Origin: Chloroflexota bacterium
GTDB taxonomy: Bacteria > Chloroflexota > UBA11872 > UBA12225
Length of the DNA: 64,000 nucleotides
Reading direction: 5' to 3'
Assembly (NCBI GenBank): GCA_030447525.1
Contig: JAUJOR010000005.1
Span: forward strand, 62,001-126,000
Made by a program: the position numbers and the translations under genes. The notes beneath the pieces were generated by a model. That model had not been told where the DNA came from and searched no databases. It saw nothing but the letters and a program-made list of their open reading frames with translations. Shown here in pieces: positions 42,760-51,374 of this stretch. Position 1 is the stretch's first letter. Each line of letters starts with the position of its first letter.

Positions 42760-45342
42760 GGCCCGGTGTTAAGGATCGTGCCAACACCCGCAAAGTAGCG
42801 GCGGGCGGTCGATACCAAGAAACAGCGGATCACCCCGTCAGAGACGGCCTGGGCCGCCCCGGCCCGTCAGGGTAGCAGGCCAAAGTGCCGGGAACAGGCA
42901 GAGCCGGTACTTGCCACCGGGAACGAATGCGTGCCCGCCGGGTTGCTTTCCCGGCGCGCACTGCTGGCATGCCCAACTGACGATGGTCGGGCGGTGAAGT
43001 ACCGCTGTCGGCGACAAACTCGGCACTTCAGCCAGCGCTACGGTGAACGTTCACCGGGATGTTGCTTCCTGCTCTTGGCTGCGGCAGCGACCGGAGCAGG
43101 CAAAGATTCCGGCGCCAATGTGGCTCTCTTTCTCCGAAGGCCTTCACATGAGCGGGGTTTATCGGAGCACTGAGGGACCGGCGGAGGAACACAGAGACCG
43201 TCGTGGAAGAGCTGCACGCGTTGATCGTTCGGGCGCAGGCCTCCGATCTCGGAGCGTATGAAGCGCTCGTCGCCCGGTTCCAGGACGCCACCGTGGCGTA
43301 TGCCTACGGCCGGCTGGGTGACTTTCACCTCGCTGAGGACGCCGCTCAGGAAGCGTTCGTGGCAGCGTACCGCGACTTGCCGGCACTACGCGAGCCGGCA
43401 GCCTTCGCGGCCTGGCTGCGCCGGATCGTCCTGAACTGCTGTGACCGCCTCACGCGGCGCAAGCGCGTTCGCGTCGTCCCGCTGGACGCCGCGGTGATGC
43501 GTGCCTCCGACGCTCCCGGCCCGGTGGAAGCCGCCGAGGCTGGCGAGCTTCGCGCGATGGTCCGCGGCGCGCTGCGCGCTCTCCCGGAGCCGGAGCGGAC
43601 GGTCACGGCCCTCTTCTACGTCGGCGGTTACTCGCACACCGAGATCGCGCGGTTCCTTGGGCTCCCGACGACCTCGGTCAACAACCGACTGCACGCCGCG
43701 CGAAAGCGGCTCCAAAGGAGCATGGAAGCAATGGTTCGGGAGCACATGCACGGCGCACGGCCGTCGCGGGACGAGCGGTTCGTCCGCAGCGTGCTGCAGA
43801 CGCTTGCGCCCGACCGGGAGGCGCATAGCGCCACCATCTACGACACGCTGGAGACCAAGACGACCGGCTGGGCCCGTACCCAGTGGCGGGAGGGCCGGTT
43901 GGCGCACAGCCGCTTTGATTGGGACACGTCGCGCATCGGGCTGGTAGGCGACCGCCTCGTGACCATCTTCGGCGTCTACGATCTGACGCTGCGGATCGGC
44001 ACTGCCCGCGTGCGCGCGGCAGGGGTCAACCTCGAGTTCGCCGACCCCGCGTATCCAGACGAGGACGCTTTCCGGCAGACGGCGGCGGCCTCGGTCGAGG
44101 CGATGGTGCGCCGGGGCTACGACCTCTCGGTCGCGTTTGGCAGCGAACCTTTCTTCTATGGCCTGGGCTACACGTTCGGCTGGCGAGAGCTGCTGGGGTT
44201 CGTGCGCACGCGAGACCTCCCGGGCGAGGCGCCCGCCGGTGAGCTCATCGCGTTCGATCCAGTGCACCGCGAGGATCTGGCCGCGCTCTACAACCGCGAG
44301 CACGAGACGCTGACCGGTACCACGGTGCGACCGACGTACCTGCGCAACAAGGAGCCCGGCGGCTTTCGCGGCTACCTATGGACGGACGCCGCCGGCGCTC
44401 CAGCAGGCTATGTCAGCGTCGGGCCGCAGGCGATACGTGACTGGCGCAACGCCGCGCTCGTCGGCCGCAACCACAAGGGCTACGACAGCTTGCTGTGGCA
44501 CGACGAGTCGGCCGGGGATCCGGAGCAGCGCCTGCGTGCACTCGGCGTGCTGGCGCGGGAAGCTGGCGCCGAGGAGGTCGTGTTCAGCCGGTTGCATCCC
44601 TTGAGCCCGCTAGGTAGGCGTCTGCGTTGGATGCGCTGCCGCATCGACCAGGGCTACCGCTCATACGTGGTGAAGATCGTCAACCTCACCACGCTCTTCG
44701 AGAAGCTGACGCCGGAGCTGTCGCGCCGCCTCGCTGCCTCGCACCTGGCAGAGTGGTCGGGCGACCTGCTCATCTCCGCCGGCGACCAGCAAGTGCTCCT
44801 CTCGGTCGAGCGCGGGCGCGTGCACGCCGGGCCCGCTCCAGCAAGGGCGCAGACAGGGAATTCCATCGAAGCCGGTCCCGAGCTCGCCCAGTTCGTCGTG
44901 GGCACTGAGGCGCCGCGCGAAGCCGCCGAGGTAGCGGGGATGACGCTGCGTGGCGAAGCCGCCCAATTGGTCGACATCCTCTTCCCCCCGCAGCACCCGC
45001 AGATGGACAATCAGGCGCTCTAGCGGCCGCGTCAGAGCGACCAAGGAGGCGAGCAGTGGACGCGTTATCTGGCGGTTGGGCCGACTGACCGGCACCGAAT
45101 AGCCCCACCGCGACAAAGAAGGCCTTGCGCCGCCTCGTGTAGAGAGCTGGCTCCCACGCAGTACGACATGCGCGGCACCCGACGACGTGGTGTGGTTCGG
45201 CCAGAGCCGCCTTCTGCATGGCTTCTTGCGTTCTAGGCGAGCGGTAGCGATAACGCGGCCGGAGGGTACACGCCTTGCCTTCAGCAGGGGACGTGCGCGG
45301 GTGCTACTTTGCGGTTGGTGGCACGAACCCTAACACTGGGCC
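42760..45342. mobile_element. transposase-less cassette with 40-bp inverted ends (mobile insertion cassette)
   Basis: Ends at 42760-42799 and 45303-45342 are 40-bp imperfect inverted repeats: both start GGCCC-x-GTGTTA, carry TTCGTG or ATCGTG at the centre and end CCGCAAAGTAGC. The direct repeat TCCTT stands directly outside both ends (42755-42759 and 45343-45347), a 5-bp target duplication as made by Tn3-family transposases. Inside is one large gene and no transposase. Similar Tn3-end cassettes without a transposase are known as MICs in Bacillus. The transposase may have come in trans from an element like that at 23094-25000, which has the same end sequence. About 400 bp before and 280 bp after the gene show no convincing ORF. 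Confidence 0.85.
43203..45023 (+). CDS. sigma factor-GNAT acetyltransferase-SCP2 fusion protein
   Basis: 606 residues. Residues about 1-170 are an ECF sigma: region 2 (ARFQDATVAYAYGRLGDFHL, AEDAAQEAFVAAYRDLPAL, FAAWLRRIVLNCCDRL) and region 4 (LPEPERTVTALFYVGGYSHT, EIARFLGLPTTSVNNRLHAA-RKRL). Residues about 200-480 are an Eis-like GNAT region (YDLSVAFGSEPFFYGLGYTF, GFRGYLWTDAAGAPAGYVSV). Residues about 490-600 are an SCP2-like domain ending LVDILFPPQHPQMDN. Eis enzymes acetylate amines such as aminoglycosides or peptides. Fusion to a sigma factor suggests that ligand or acetylation state controls transcription, or that a sigma gene was joined to an acetyltransferase after duplication. It is the only cargo of the cassette. 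GTG 43203 has GGAGG 14 nt upstream. Confidence 0.88.
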   Translation: MEELHALIVRAQASDLGAYEALVARFQDATVAYAYGRLGDFHLAEDAAQEAFVAAYRDLPALREPAAFAAWLRRIVLNCCDRLTRRKRVRVVPLDAAVMRASDAPGPVEAAEAGELRAMVRGALRALPEPERTVTALFYVGGYSHTEIARFLGLPTTSVNNRLHAARKRLQRSMEAMVREHMHGARPSRDERFVRSVLQTLAPDREAHSATIYDTLETKTTGWARTQWREGRLAHSRFDWDTSRIGLVGDRLVTIFGVYDLTLRIGTARVRAAGVNLEFADPAYPDEDAFRQTAAASVEAMVRRGYDLSVAFGSEPFFYGLGYTFGWRELLGFVRTRDLPGEAPAGELIAFDPVHREDLAALYNREHETLTGTTVRPTYLRNKEPGGFRGYLWTDAAGAPAGYVSVGPQAIRDWRNAALVGRNHKGYDSLLWHDESAGDPEQRLRALGVLAREAGAEEVVFSRLHPLSPLGRRLRWMRCRIDQGYRSYVVKIVNLTTLFEKLTPELSRRLAASHLAEWSGDLLISAGDQQVLLSVERGRVHAGPAPARAQTGNSIEAGPELAQFVVGTEAPREAAEVAGMTLRGEAAQLVDILFPPQHPQMDNQAL

Positions 45343-45347
45343 TCCTT

Positions 45348-45704
45348 GTGGGTATCCCGTTACCGGCGCAACGGGTGAGGCGAGGACAGGTGCGTGGAAG
45401 TGCGTGAGCGGGGCGCTGGGACTGCTCCTTCACCACCGGCGTGTCCCGCTCGAATGACGCCCGGATTAGCTTGGCCAACTCCGTGTCGCGCAGGTCGACG
45501 GTGACCCCCAGCGCGTCGGCCAGCTCGGCCAGGTCGGGGACGGCCGCGTCCCCGGCGTCTCCATGACCCCCGGACCGGCGGGGCCGCGCCCCCGCGGCCG
45601 GCGCGCCAGTGGCCCCGCCTCCCGTCCGGGCGACAACCGAAGCCTCCCAAAGGCCGGGGTAGGTGGGACAGCGTGGGACAGCAAGGAACGCCTGTTCTAT
45701 ACTC
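45348..45704 (-). pseudogene. possible gene fragment beside the cassette
   Basis: A minus-strand frame from GTG 45704 reads SIEQAFLAVPRCP, then DLAELADALGVTVDLRDTEL and AKLIRASFERDTPVVKE before running into the right end of the cassette. The middle looks like a real helical protein. No family is recognised, and the frame on the far side of the cassette is not convincing. Confidence 0.28.
45663..45703 (+). promoter_or_regulatory. promoter of the Tad operon with tandem 10-bp repeats
   Basis: GTGGGACAGC is repeated head to tail at 45663-45672 and 45673-45682. GGGACA (45675-45680), 17 bp and TATACT (45698-45703) form a -35/-10 pair. The cpaB start is 80 bp downstream. The repeat could be an operator covering the -35 region. 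Confidence 0.6.
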
Positions 45705-45783
45705 ACGCGTGCGACGGCGTGCCACCACGGCACTGGCACCGACCGGCCGCGCCACGAGCGAGGAGGAACGACGAGAGGGCACC

Positions 45784-46578
45784 ATGTCCGTGGTACCGGG
45801 AGTCCCTGGCCTGCGCACCATCACGCCGACTGAAGCGTTGCGCCGCCCCCGCCGGCTCGACCTGCGGATCCTGGCCGGCCTGGGGCTGATGGTTGCCTCG
45901 GGCCTGGCCATCCTCGTGCTCTGGTCGGCGGCGCAGACGACGCGGGGGGTAGTGGTGGTCACCCGATCCCTTCCCGCCGGCGCCCGGCTCGAGGCCAACG
46001 ACCTGGCCGTCGTCCAGGCCCAGCTTCCGAACGCCGTCTACCGGGCGGCCGTGCCCGCGTCCGAGCGAGCGACCCTGGTTGGCCGGCAGCTCGCCCAGCC
46101 GGTGTATGCCCAGCAGGTGCTGGCGCGGGGCCTGCTCGCCGGGCAGCCGCTGCTGAGCGGCGAGCAGCGCGCCGTGACGATCCCCGTCAGCTCGGACCGG
46201 GCCGTTGGGGGCCAGCTGCAGCCGGGCGATCTGGTGGACGTGGTCGTCGCCGTCAAGGGCACGACTGAGGTGACCACGGAGGAGGTGCTTTCCGGGGTCA
46301 CGGTGTACGACGTGGACTATGACCGCCAGGTGGTGGTCACCGCCTCGACGGCCCCGGCGACGGAGGCGGCCCGCCCGCGCCGGGCGCTGGCCTCGGTGAC
46401 CCTGGCCGCCACCCGCGAGCAGGCCAAGGCGTTGCTCGCGGCCAAGCAGAAGGGCGAGCTCAACCTCCTCCTCGTCCCGCCAGAGGCGGCCCTTGCCGGG
46501 AGCCAGGGCCCCCCCGGCGGGCACGGTGGGCCGGGCGCCGCTGCTCCTGGCGCGGGGAATGCCGGAGGGGCACGATGA
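45784..46578 (+). CDS. cpaB: Flp pilus assembly protein CpaB/RcpC
   Basis: 264 residues from ATG 45784. An N-terminal membrane helix (LDLRILAGLGLMVASGLAIL) precedes a SAF/beta-clip domain (VVVVTRSLPAGARLEANDLA, VGRQLAQPVYAQQVLARGLL) and the RcpC region (AVTIPVSSDRAVGGQLQPGD, LVDVVVAV). It is an inner-membrane/periplasmic part of the Tad secretion system that guides pilus assembly. GAGAGGG precedes the ATG, and its stop overlaps the next gene (ATGA). Confidence 0.92.
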   Translation: MSVVPGVPGLRTITPTEALRRPRRLDLRILAGLGLMVASGLAILVLWSAAQTTRGVVVVTRSLPAGARLEANDLAVVQAQLPNAVYRAAVPASERATLVGRQLAQPVYAQQVLARGLLAGQPLLSGEQRAVTIPVSSDRAVGGQLQPGDLVDVVVAVKGTTEVTTEEVLSGVTVYDVDYDRQVVVTASTAPATEAARPRRALASVTLAATREQAKALLAAKQKGELNLLLVPPEAALAGSQGPPGGHGGPGAAAPGAGNAGGAR

Positions 46579-48548
46579 CCCAGGGCCCGCCGCCTCCCCC
46601 AGCCGGCAGCCCCGCTGCACCCCTGCTGCCCGGCACCTCGCAGCCGCCCCCAGCCTTCAATCCGCCGCTGCGGGTGGCGCTGGCCCTCGGCGACGCCGAG
46701 CGCGAGCAGGCGGTCCTGCCGGCGCTGACCGACGCCGGGGACGTCGCGCTCGCCGAGCGGTGCCTGGCCGCCGAGGACCTGCTGCGGTGCCTGGCCCAGG
46801 GCGGCCAGCCCGGCGGCGTCGACGCGGCGCTCGTCGCCGGCGATCTCCACCGCCTGACGGGCGAGCGGCTGGCCAGCCTGGCGCACACGGCCGTCCCGCT
46901 GGTGATGCTGGTCCCAGACCCCACGGCCGCGCCGTGGCAGCCGCTCGCCGGGCGCCACCGCGTCCTCATCCCGCTGGGAGCGACCGGTCAGGTGGTCCGG
47001 CAGGCCCTGGGCGCGGCCGTGCGGGGAGAGCGCTGGGGGCCAGCCGCCGAGGGTAGCCCTGACGAGCCTGAGGAGCCGGTCGTCCTCGACGGTCCGACGC
47101 CGGCCTTCGCGTACCGCCCCGGTACGCGGCCGAGCCCCCCCGGCGTCCCGCCCGGCCCACCGTGCCCGCCGGAAGTCGGGTCAGGCGCTGGCCTGCGCTC
47201 GACCCAGGAGCCGGTCCGCCCGGCGGCCCCGGACCGCGAGCGTGGCTCGACGGCTTTGCCGGAGTCCACGGGGACGACCGACCAGGAACCCCTGCCGACC
47301 GACCAGGAACCCCTGGTGCTGACCATTGCCGGCGCCCATGGTGGCGCCGGCTGCACCACGGTGGCGCTCAATCTGGCCACGGCCCTGGGCGCGGTCGCCC
47401 CGACCGTGCTGGTCGACGCCGCCCGGGCCATCCCTTCCGTGCCGGTCTTCGTGAACGTCGACCCTACATGCAACCTGTACCTGCTGGCGCACGATCCGCC
47501 CCAGACCCCGGGCGCGTGGGACCGGGCCCTGGAGCGGGAGACGCAGCCCCTGGATCCCCGGAGCCCCTACGGGCGGGTGCTCTGCGGCGTGCCGAAGCCG
47601 GAGCTGCAGGGCGCGGTCACCCGGCGCTTCTTCGAGGCCCTGCTCGCCCAGCTGCGTGGACGCGCTCGCTACGTGCTGGTCGACGCCGGCGAGGTACGCG
47701 ACGCCGCCGGGCCGGCCGGCCAGGAGACGAGCCCGGCGCGGGTGGCGCTGGAGCAGGCCGACCTGGTGATCCTGGTCACCGCCGCCGACGTGCAGGGGGT
47801 GGCCCGCGCCCGTCTGGCCCTGGGGATGCTCCAGGCCCAGTTGGGTCTGCCGGCGGCCCGCGTGGCGCTGGTGTGCAACCGCCACGACCGACGCCATCAC
47901 TCCAGCCCTGGCGAGCTGGAGTTCGCGGTCGGCGCGGCCACGGCGGCGGTGGTGCCACTCGACCACGCCGGGCTGGGGCGTGCCCTGCAGGACCAGCGAC
48001 CGGTGGTCCTGGACGGGCGTAGCCGCGCCGGTCGGGCGCTGCTCGATCTGGCCACGCGAATCACCCTGGGGCGGATCACGCTGCCTCCCGACGTGCCCCG
48101 CGTCCCGGGCTGGCCTGGCAGTCATGAGGCCGGAGCCCCCACCCCTCCCTTCCACGGTGCCGATAGTGCCGGCATGCCCCGCCGCGTGGCGGCGAGCGTC
48201 CGCCGGCTGGTGGCCGGGACGCGGGAGGCGCTTCGCGCCGGCGTGCCCTGGACGGGCCACCGGCTTGGCTGGTCACCACGCTGGCCCGCGTGGCCCGCGT
48301 GGCCCGCGTGGCCCGCGTGGCCGGCTGCATGGGAGCAGCCGCTCCCGCCGGCCGTGCCTGTCGCTTTGCCGCTTCCGGCCAAGTCACCGACCCCCGAGTC
48401 CCCGGGAGGGAGGTCGGCCGCGCGCTTGGCCCCCGACGGCCCATCCGTAGCGGCGGCGGATCCGCCGCAGCCGGGCCTGGGGGACACGCCGGCGCCCCGT
48501 GCTGCAGCAACCAGGTCCGAGCACGAAGAAAGGACGGTTCGCGTATGA
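46575..48548 (+). CDS. tadZ: Tad ATPase-like localisation protein TadZ/CpaE
   Basis: 657 residues. An N-terminal receiver-like domain (about 32-150) has lost the usual phospho-Asp environment. A 100-residue Pro-rich linker and a ParA/MinD ATPase (about 245-470) with P-loop GAHGGAGCTTVALNLATALG, YVLVDAGEVRDAAG and LVILVTAADVQGVARAR follow. TadZ proteins mark the pole or site where the pilus forms. The C-terminal 170 residues are unusual: low complexity with the tandem WPA repeat (PAWPAWPAWPAWPA, coded by a 9-bp DNA repeat at 48282-48323). Its stop overlaps tadA (ATGA). Confidence 0.88.
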   Translation: MTQGPPPPPAGSPAAPLLPGTSQPPPAFNPPLRVALALGDAEREQAVLPALTDAGDVALAERCLAAEDLLRCLAQGGQPGGVDAALVAGDLHRLTGERLASLAHTAVPLVMLVPDPTAAPWQPLAGRHRVLIPLGATGQVVRQALGAAVRGERWGPAAEGSPDEPEEPVVLDGPTPAFAYRPGTRPSPPGVPPGPPCPPEVGSGAGLRSTQEPVRPAAPDRERGSTALPESTGTTDQEPLPTDQEPLVLTIAGAHGGAGCTTVALNLATALGAVAPTVLVDAARAIPSVPVFVNVDPTCNLYLLAHDPPQTPGAWDRALERETQPLDPRSPYGRVLCGVPKPELQGAVTRRFFEALLAQLRGRARYVLVDAGEVRDAAGPAGQETSPARVALEQADLVILVTAADVQGVARARLALGMLQAQLGLPAARVALVCNRHDRRHHSSPGELEFAVGAATAAVVPLDHAGLGRALQDQRPVVLDGRSRAGRALLDLATRITLGRITLPPDVPRVPGWPGSHEAGAPTPPFHGADSAGMPRRVAASVRRLVAGTREALRAGVPWTGHRLGWSPRWPAWPAWPAWPAWPAAWEQPLPPAVPVALPLPAKSPTPESPGGRSAARLAPDGPSVAAADPPQPGLGDTPAPRAAATRSEHEERTVRV

Positions 48549-50041
48549 CCGCTGGCTTCTCTAGGGGTTCTGGGCCCTCCTGGCCTCCCGCCCCGTCTCC
48601 GAACGCGCACCCCGTGGCGCCGCCCGCGCCCGGGCGCCCGGCAGCCGCCCCACGGCCGGGCACCCCGAGCACCCCGAGCACCCCGAGCACCCCGAGCACC
48701 CCGGGGACGCCGGGGACGCCGGGGACGCCGGGGACGCCGGGGACGCCGGGGACGCCGGCACCGGGCGTGGATCGGGCCGCCGAGCGGGCCCTGCGGGCGG
48801 AGATCCACGAGGCTGTCGGCCACCTCCTCGACGAGCAGCAGCTCCTGGCGCCCCCGCCGCACCAGACCCAGCGGATCCAGGCGCTGGTCCGCGAGCACCT
48901 CCTGGCCTACCAGCGGCGGGCGGCCACGGCCGGGGCGCCGGTGATCGCCGACCCCGCCGGGGTGGAGCAGCGCCTGATCGACAGCGTGCTCGGTCTGGGC
49001 CCCCTGGAACCGCTGCTCCGCGATGGAGAGATCGAGGAGGTGATCGTAAACGGGCCGCAGCGCGTGTTCGTGATCGACCGGACGGGGAAGCACTTTGTCC
49101 CCCACCTGGTGTTTGACGGGGACGAGGAGTTGCGCTCCCTGGTCAAGCGGATCGTCGGCCCGCTGGGCCGGCGCCTGGACGAGTCCTCGCCCATAGTAGA
49201 CGTGCGCCTGCCGGACGGCTCGCGCCTCAACGCGGTCATCCCGCCGGCGACCACTCGCTGGACCTGTGTGACGATCCGCAAGTTCATCCTGCGGGCCCAG
49301 TCGCTTGAGGAGCTGGTGGGCCTGGGCACCCTGCCCGAGCCGGCCGCGCAGTTCCTGGACGCCGCCGTGCAGGCGGGGGTCAACGTCCTCGTCAGCGGGG
49401 CCACGGGGGCCGGGAAGACCACCGTCCTGAACTGCCTGGGGGCGTCAGTCCCCTCCGAGGACCGCGTCGTCACCATCGAGGAGGTGCCCGAGCTCGCGTT
49501 GGAGAAGCAGCTCCCGGACTGCGTGGCCCTGCAGTCCCGCGCCGGCAACGTGGAGGGGGCGGGGGAGATCACGATCCGTACGCTGGTCCGGAACGCCCTG
49601 CGGATGCGCCCCACGCGGCTCATGGTGGGCGAGGTCAGGGGTGAGGAGGCATTAGAGATGCTCCTGGCGATGAATACCGGACACGACGGCTCGATGTCTA
49701 CGATCCACGCCAACGGCCCGCGCCAGGCCCTGGACCGCCTGGTGACCCTGGCCTCCATGGCGGAGGAGCGCATTCCCGTCCCCACGCTCCGGCACATGGT
49801 CGCCACGACCGTGGAGCTGGTGGTGCACGTGCAGGTCCGACACCATCCGCGCCGGCGCCGCGTCTCGCACATCTGGGAGGTGACGGGACAGGAGGGGGAC
49901 GTCCTCACCGGCCACGACCTGTGGGTGTTCGATCCGGCCCGCGACCGCCTGGCCTGGACGGGGATTCAGCCGCGATGCCTGACCAGGATGGCCGACCGCG
50001 GCGTGGCCTATGCCCTGCCGCCGGTGCCGGACCGCTCCTGA
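48545..50041 (+). CDS. tadA: Tad pilus secretion ATPase TadA/CpaF
   Basis: 498 residues. Residues about 130-480 are the type II/IV secretion ATPase: IEEVIVNGPQRVFVIDRTGK, LDESSPIVDVRLPDGSRLNA, Walker A SGATGAGKTTVLNCLG (about 284-299), VVTIEEVPELAL, the RMRPTRLMVGEVRGEEALEM Walker B block and HDGSMSTIHANGPRQALDRL. It powers Flp pilin export and retraction. The N-terminus has a striking linker of STP and GTP triplets (about 40-73), coded by two 9-bp DNA repeats between 48657 and 48765. Confidence 0.94.
   Translation: MTAGFSRGSGPSWPPAPSPNAHPVAPPAPGRPAAAPRPGTPSTPSTPSTPSTPGTPGTPGTPGTPGTPGTPAPGVDRAAERALRAEIHEAVGHLLDEQQLLAPPPHQTQRIQALVREHLLAYQRRAATAGAPVIADPAGVEQRLIDSVLGLGPLEPLLRDGEIEEVIVNGPQRVFVIDRTGKHFVPHLVFDGDEELRSLVKRIVGPLGRRLDESSPIVDVRLPDGSRLNAVIPPATTRWTCVTIRKFILRAQSLEELVGLGTLPEPAAQFLDAAVQAGVNVLVSGATGAGKTTVLNCLGASVPSEDRVVTIEEVPELALEKQLPDCVALQSRAGNVEGAGEITIRTLVRNALRMRPTRLMVGEVRGEEALEMLLAMNTGHDGSMSTIHANGPRQALDRLVTLASMAEERIPVPTLRHMVATTVELVVHVQVRHHPRRRRVSHIWEVTGQEGDVLTGHDLWVFDPARDRLAWTGIQPRCLTRMADRGVAYALPPVPDRS
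48657..48765. repeat. two adjoining 9-bp tandem repeats in tadA
   Basis: CCGAGCACC is repeated about four times, then CCGGGGACG about six times. They encode STP and GTP triplets of a disordered linker. Repeats of multiples of three can change length without breaking the frame. Confidence 0.85.
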
Positions 50042-50132
50042 GGCGCCGGCGCGGCACCGGGCGCCCGTAGCCGCCGGAGCCGCGGTGGTGCTGTACCCCT
50101 CAAAGGCTGCCCTGCCCGCCGACCGGGTGCCC

Positions 50133-50163
50133 ATGGTACAAATGTTCTACCATAGGGTACCCT
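50133..50163. promoter_or_regulatory. adjacent palindromes between tadA and tadB
   Basis: ATGGTA...TACCAT (50133-50138 and 50148-50153, centre CAAATGTTC) is followed at once by AGGGTACCCT (50154-50163). AT-rich symmetric sites in a 430-bp gap inside the Tad operon suggest an operator or an internal control point. Confidence 0.45.
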
Positions 50164-50336
50164 CAGGCCACGGCCGACCGGGCATGGAGCGGGGTCGTGG
50201 GTGGCCTTCCGGCCGGGCGGCCGGCGCAGCCGCAGTGGCGCCGGTGCGCTGACGGCGCCTCGTCTGCTGGGCAGTGGGTTCGGGTCGCCGGTCCCCGGAG
50301 CGCCTGTGGGACCGGCGACGCGGGCCTCCTCCAGAT

Positions 50337-50370
50337 CGGTGATAGTCCGGTGATCGCCGGGTGGTAGCGT
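50337..50370 (+). promoter_or_regulatory. tandem GGTGAT direct repeats with -10-like box before tadB
   Basis: CGGTGAT at 50337 and 50348, with a weaker GGGTGGT at 50359, all 11 bp apart. TAGCGT starts at 50365, 17 bp after the second copy, preceded by TG (extended -10). The tadB start lies about 100 bp downstream. Same architecture as at 36306 and 62983. Confidence 0.6.
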
Positions 50371-50467
50371 CGGCAGGCTCGGCGGCGCCCCGCTCGCGCG
50401 CCCAGAGCCAGGCGGCGAGGGACGGGCAGCGCGGGCAGCGCGAGGAACACGTCGAGGAACACAGGCG

Positions 50468-51337
50468 GTGCTGCTAGGACTCCTGATCCTGCTGTTTATG
50501 GCCGGCGTGGGGCTGCTCTACCACGGCCTGGTGGCGGCGCCGGCAGACCGGCACGCCGGGTGGCTGGCCCGGTCTCGGCGGGCGGCAACCGAGTTCCTGG
50601 TGCGGGCCGGGCTGCGGGAGGTCACGCCACGCGACTTCGGGCTCGTATCCGCGGGGCTGGGCCTGGCCGCGGGGGTGACGGCGCAGCTGGCGTTCGGCTG
50701 GCCGGTGCTTAGCCTGGTGGCGGCCGCCGTGGGGCTGGTGACCCCGGCGCTCTACTACGTCCAGCGGCACGAGCGGCGGCGGGCGCAGCTGCAGCTTGCC
50801 GTGGTGCAGTCCATCGAGCAGCTCCGGGACTCCATCCACACGGGGCTCAGCGTGGAGGCGGCCATGGGTGTCCTGGCCCGCACCGGGCCCGAGGCGCTGC
50901 GCGAAGAGTGGCGCCGGCTGGTGCGCGAGCAGCGCCTTATCGGGTTTACCCGGGCCATGGAGGGGATGCAGCACCGCCTGGCCGATCCCGTGGTGGACGT
51001 GATCGCCACCGCCTTGATCCTCAACGACCGCGTGGGCGGGGAGCGGGTCGGCCAGGTGCTCGACCGCCTGGCAGAGGCTACCCGGGCGGAGCGGCGCGTG
51101 CTCGAGGAGGTGCAGGCGCTGCAGGCCCAGAACGTGCTCTCCGCCCGCGTCGTGGCCGTCCTGCCGCTCCTGGTGCTCCTGCTGGTGCGCTGGCTCAGCC
51201 CCGAGTATACGGCGCTCTTCGACACCGCCGAGGGGCAGCTGATCCTGGTCTGCTGCCTGATCGCCAGTGCGACCGGCTACGGCGCGATGTGGTGGATTGC
51301 CCGCCTGCCGGCAGACCCTCGGGTGCTCACGGGATGA
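50468..51337 (+). CDS. tadB: Tad inner-membrane platform protein TadB
   Basis: 289 residues from GTG 50468. N-terminal helix (LLILLFMAGVGLLYHGLV), a second hydrophobic pair (SAGLGLAAGVTAQLAFGWPV-LSLVAAAVGLVTPALYYV), the T2SSF domain (VQSIEQLRDSIHTGLSVEAA, DPVVDVIATALILNDRVGGE, AQNVLSARVVAVLPLLVLLL) and a final helix pair. TadB and TadC form the platform that TadA acts on. It stands behind its own likely promoter (50337-50370). Confidence 0.92.
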   Translation: MLLGLLILLFMAGVGLLYHGLVAAPADRHAGWLARSRRAATEFLVRAGLREVTPRDFGLVSAGLGLAAGVTAQLAFGWPVLSLVAAAVGLVTPALYYVQRHERRRAQLQLAVVQSIEQLRDSIHTGLSVEAAMGVLARTGPEALREEWRRLVREQRLIGFTRAMEGMQHRLADPVVDVIATALILNDRVGGERVGQVLDRLAEATRAERRVLEEVQALQAQNVLSARVVAVLPLLVLLLVRWLSPEYTALFDTAEGQLILVCCLIASATGYGAMWWIARLPADPRVLTG

Positions 51338-51374
51338 GGCGACCGCAGCGCAGCAGGCGCGAGGGAAGGGACTG

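Noticed and set aside
44770..45219. Minus-strand frame beginning MQKAALAEPHHVVGCRACR, resembling a zinc anti-sigma motif
   Set aside because: The motif is tempting beside a sigma gene, but the frame soon runs antisense through the SCP2 domain and has no clear start signal.
48282..48765. Tandem repeats considered as a CRISPR array
   Set aside because: The units are 9 bp with no spacers and lie in frame inside coding sequence. No CRISPR array or cas gene is seen anywhere in the window.
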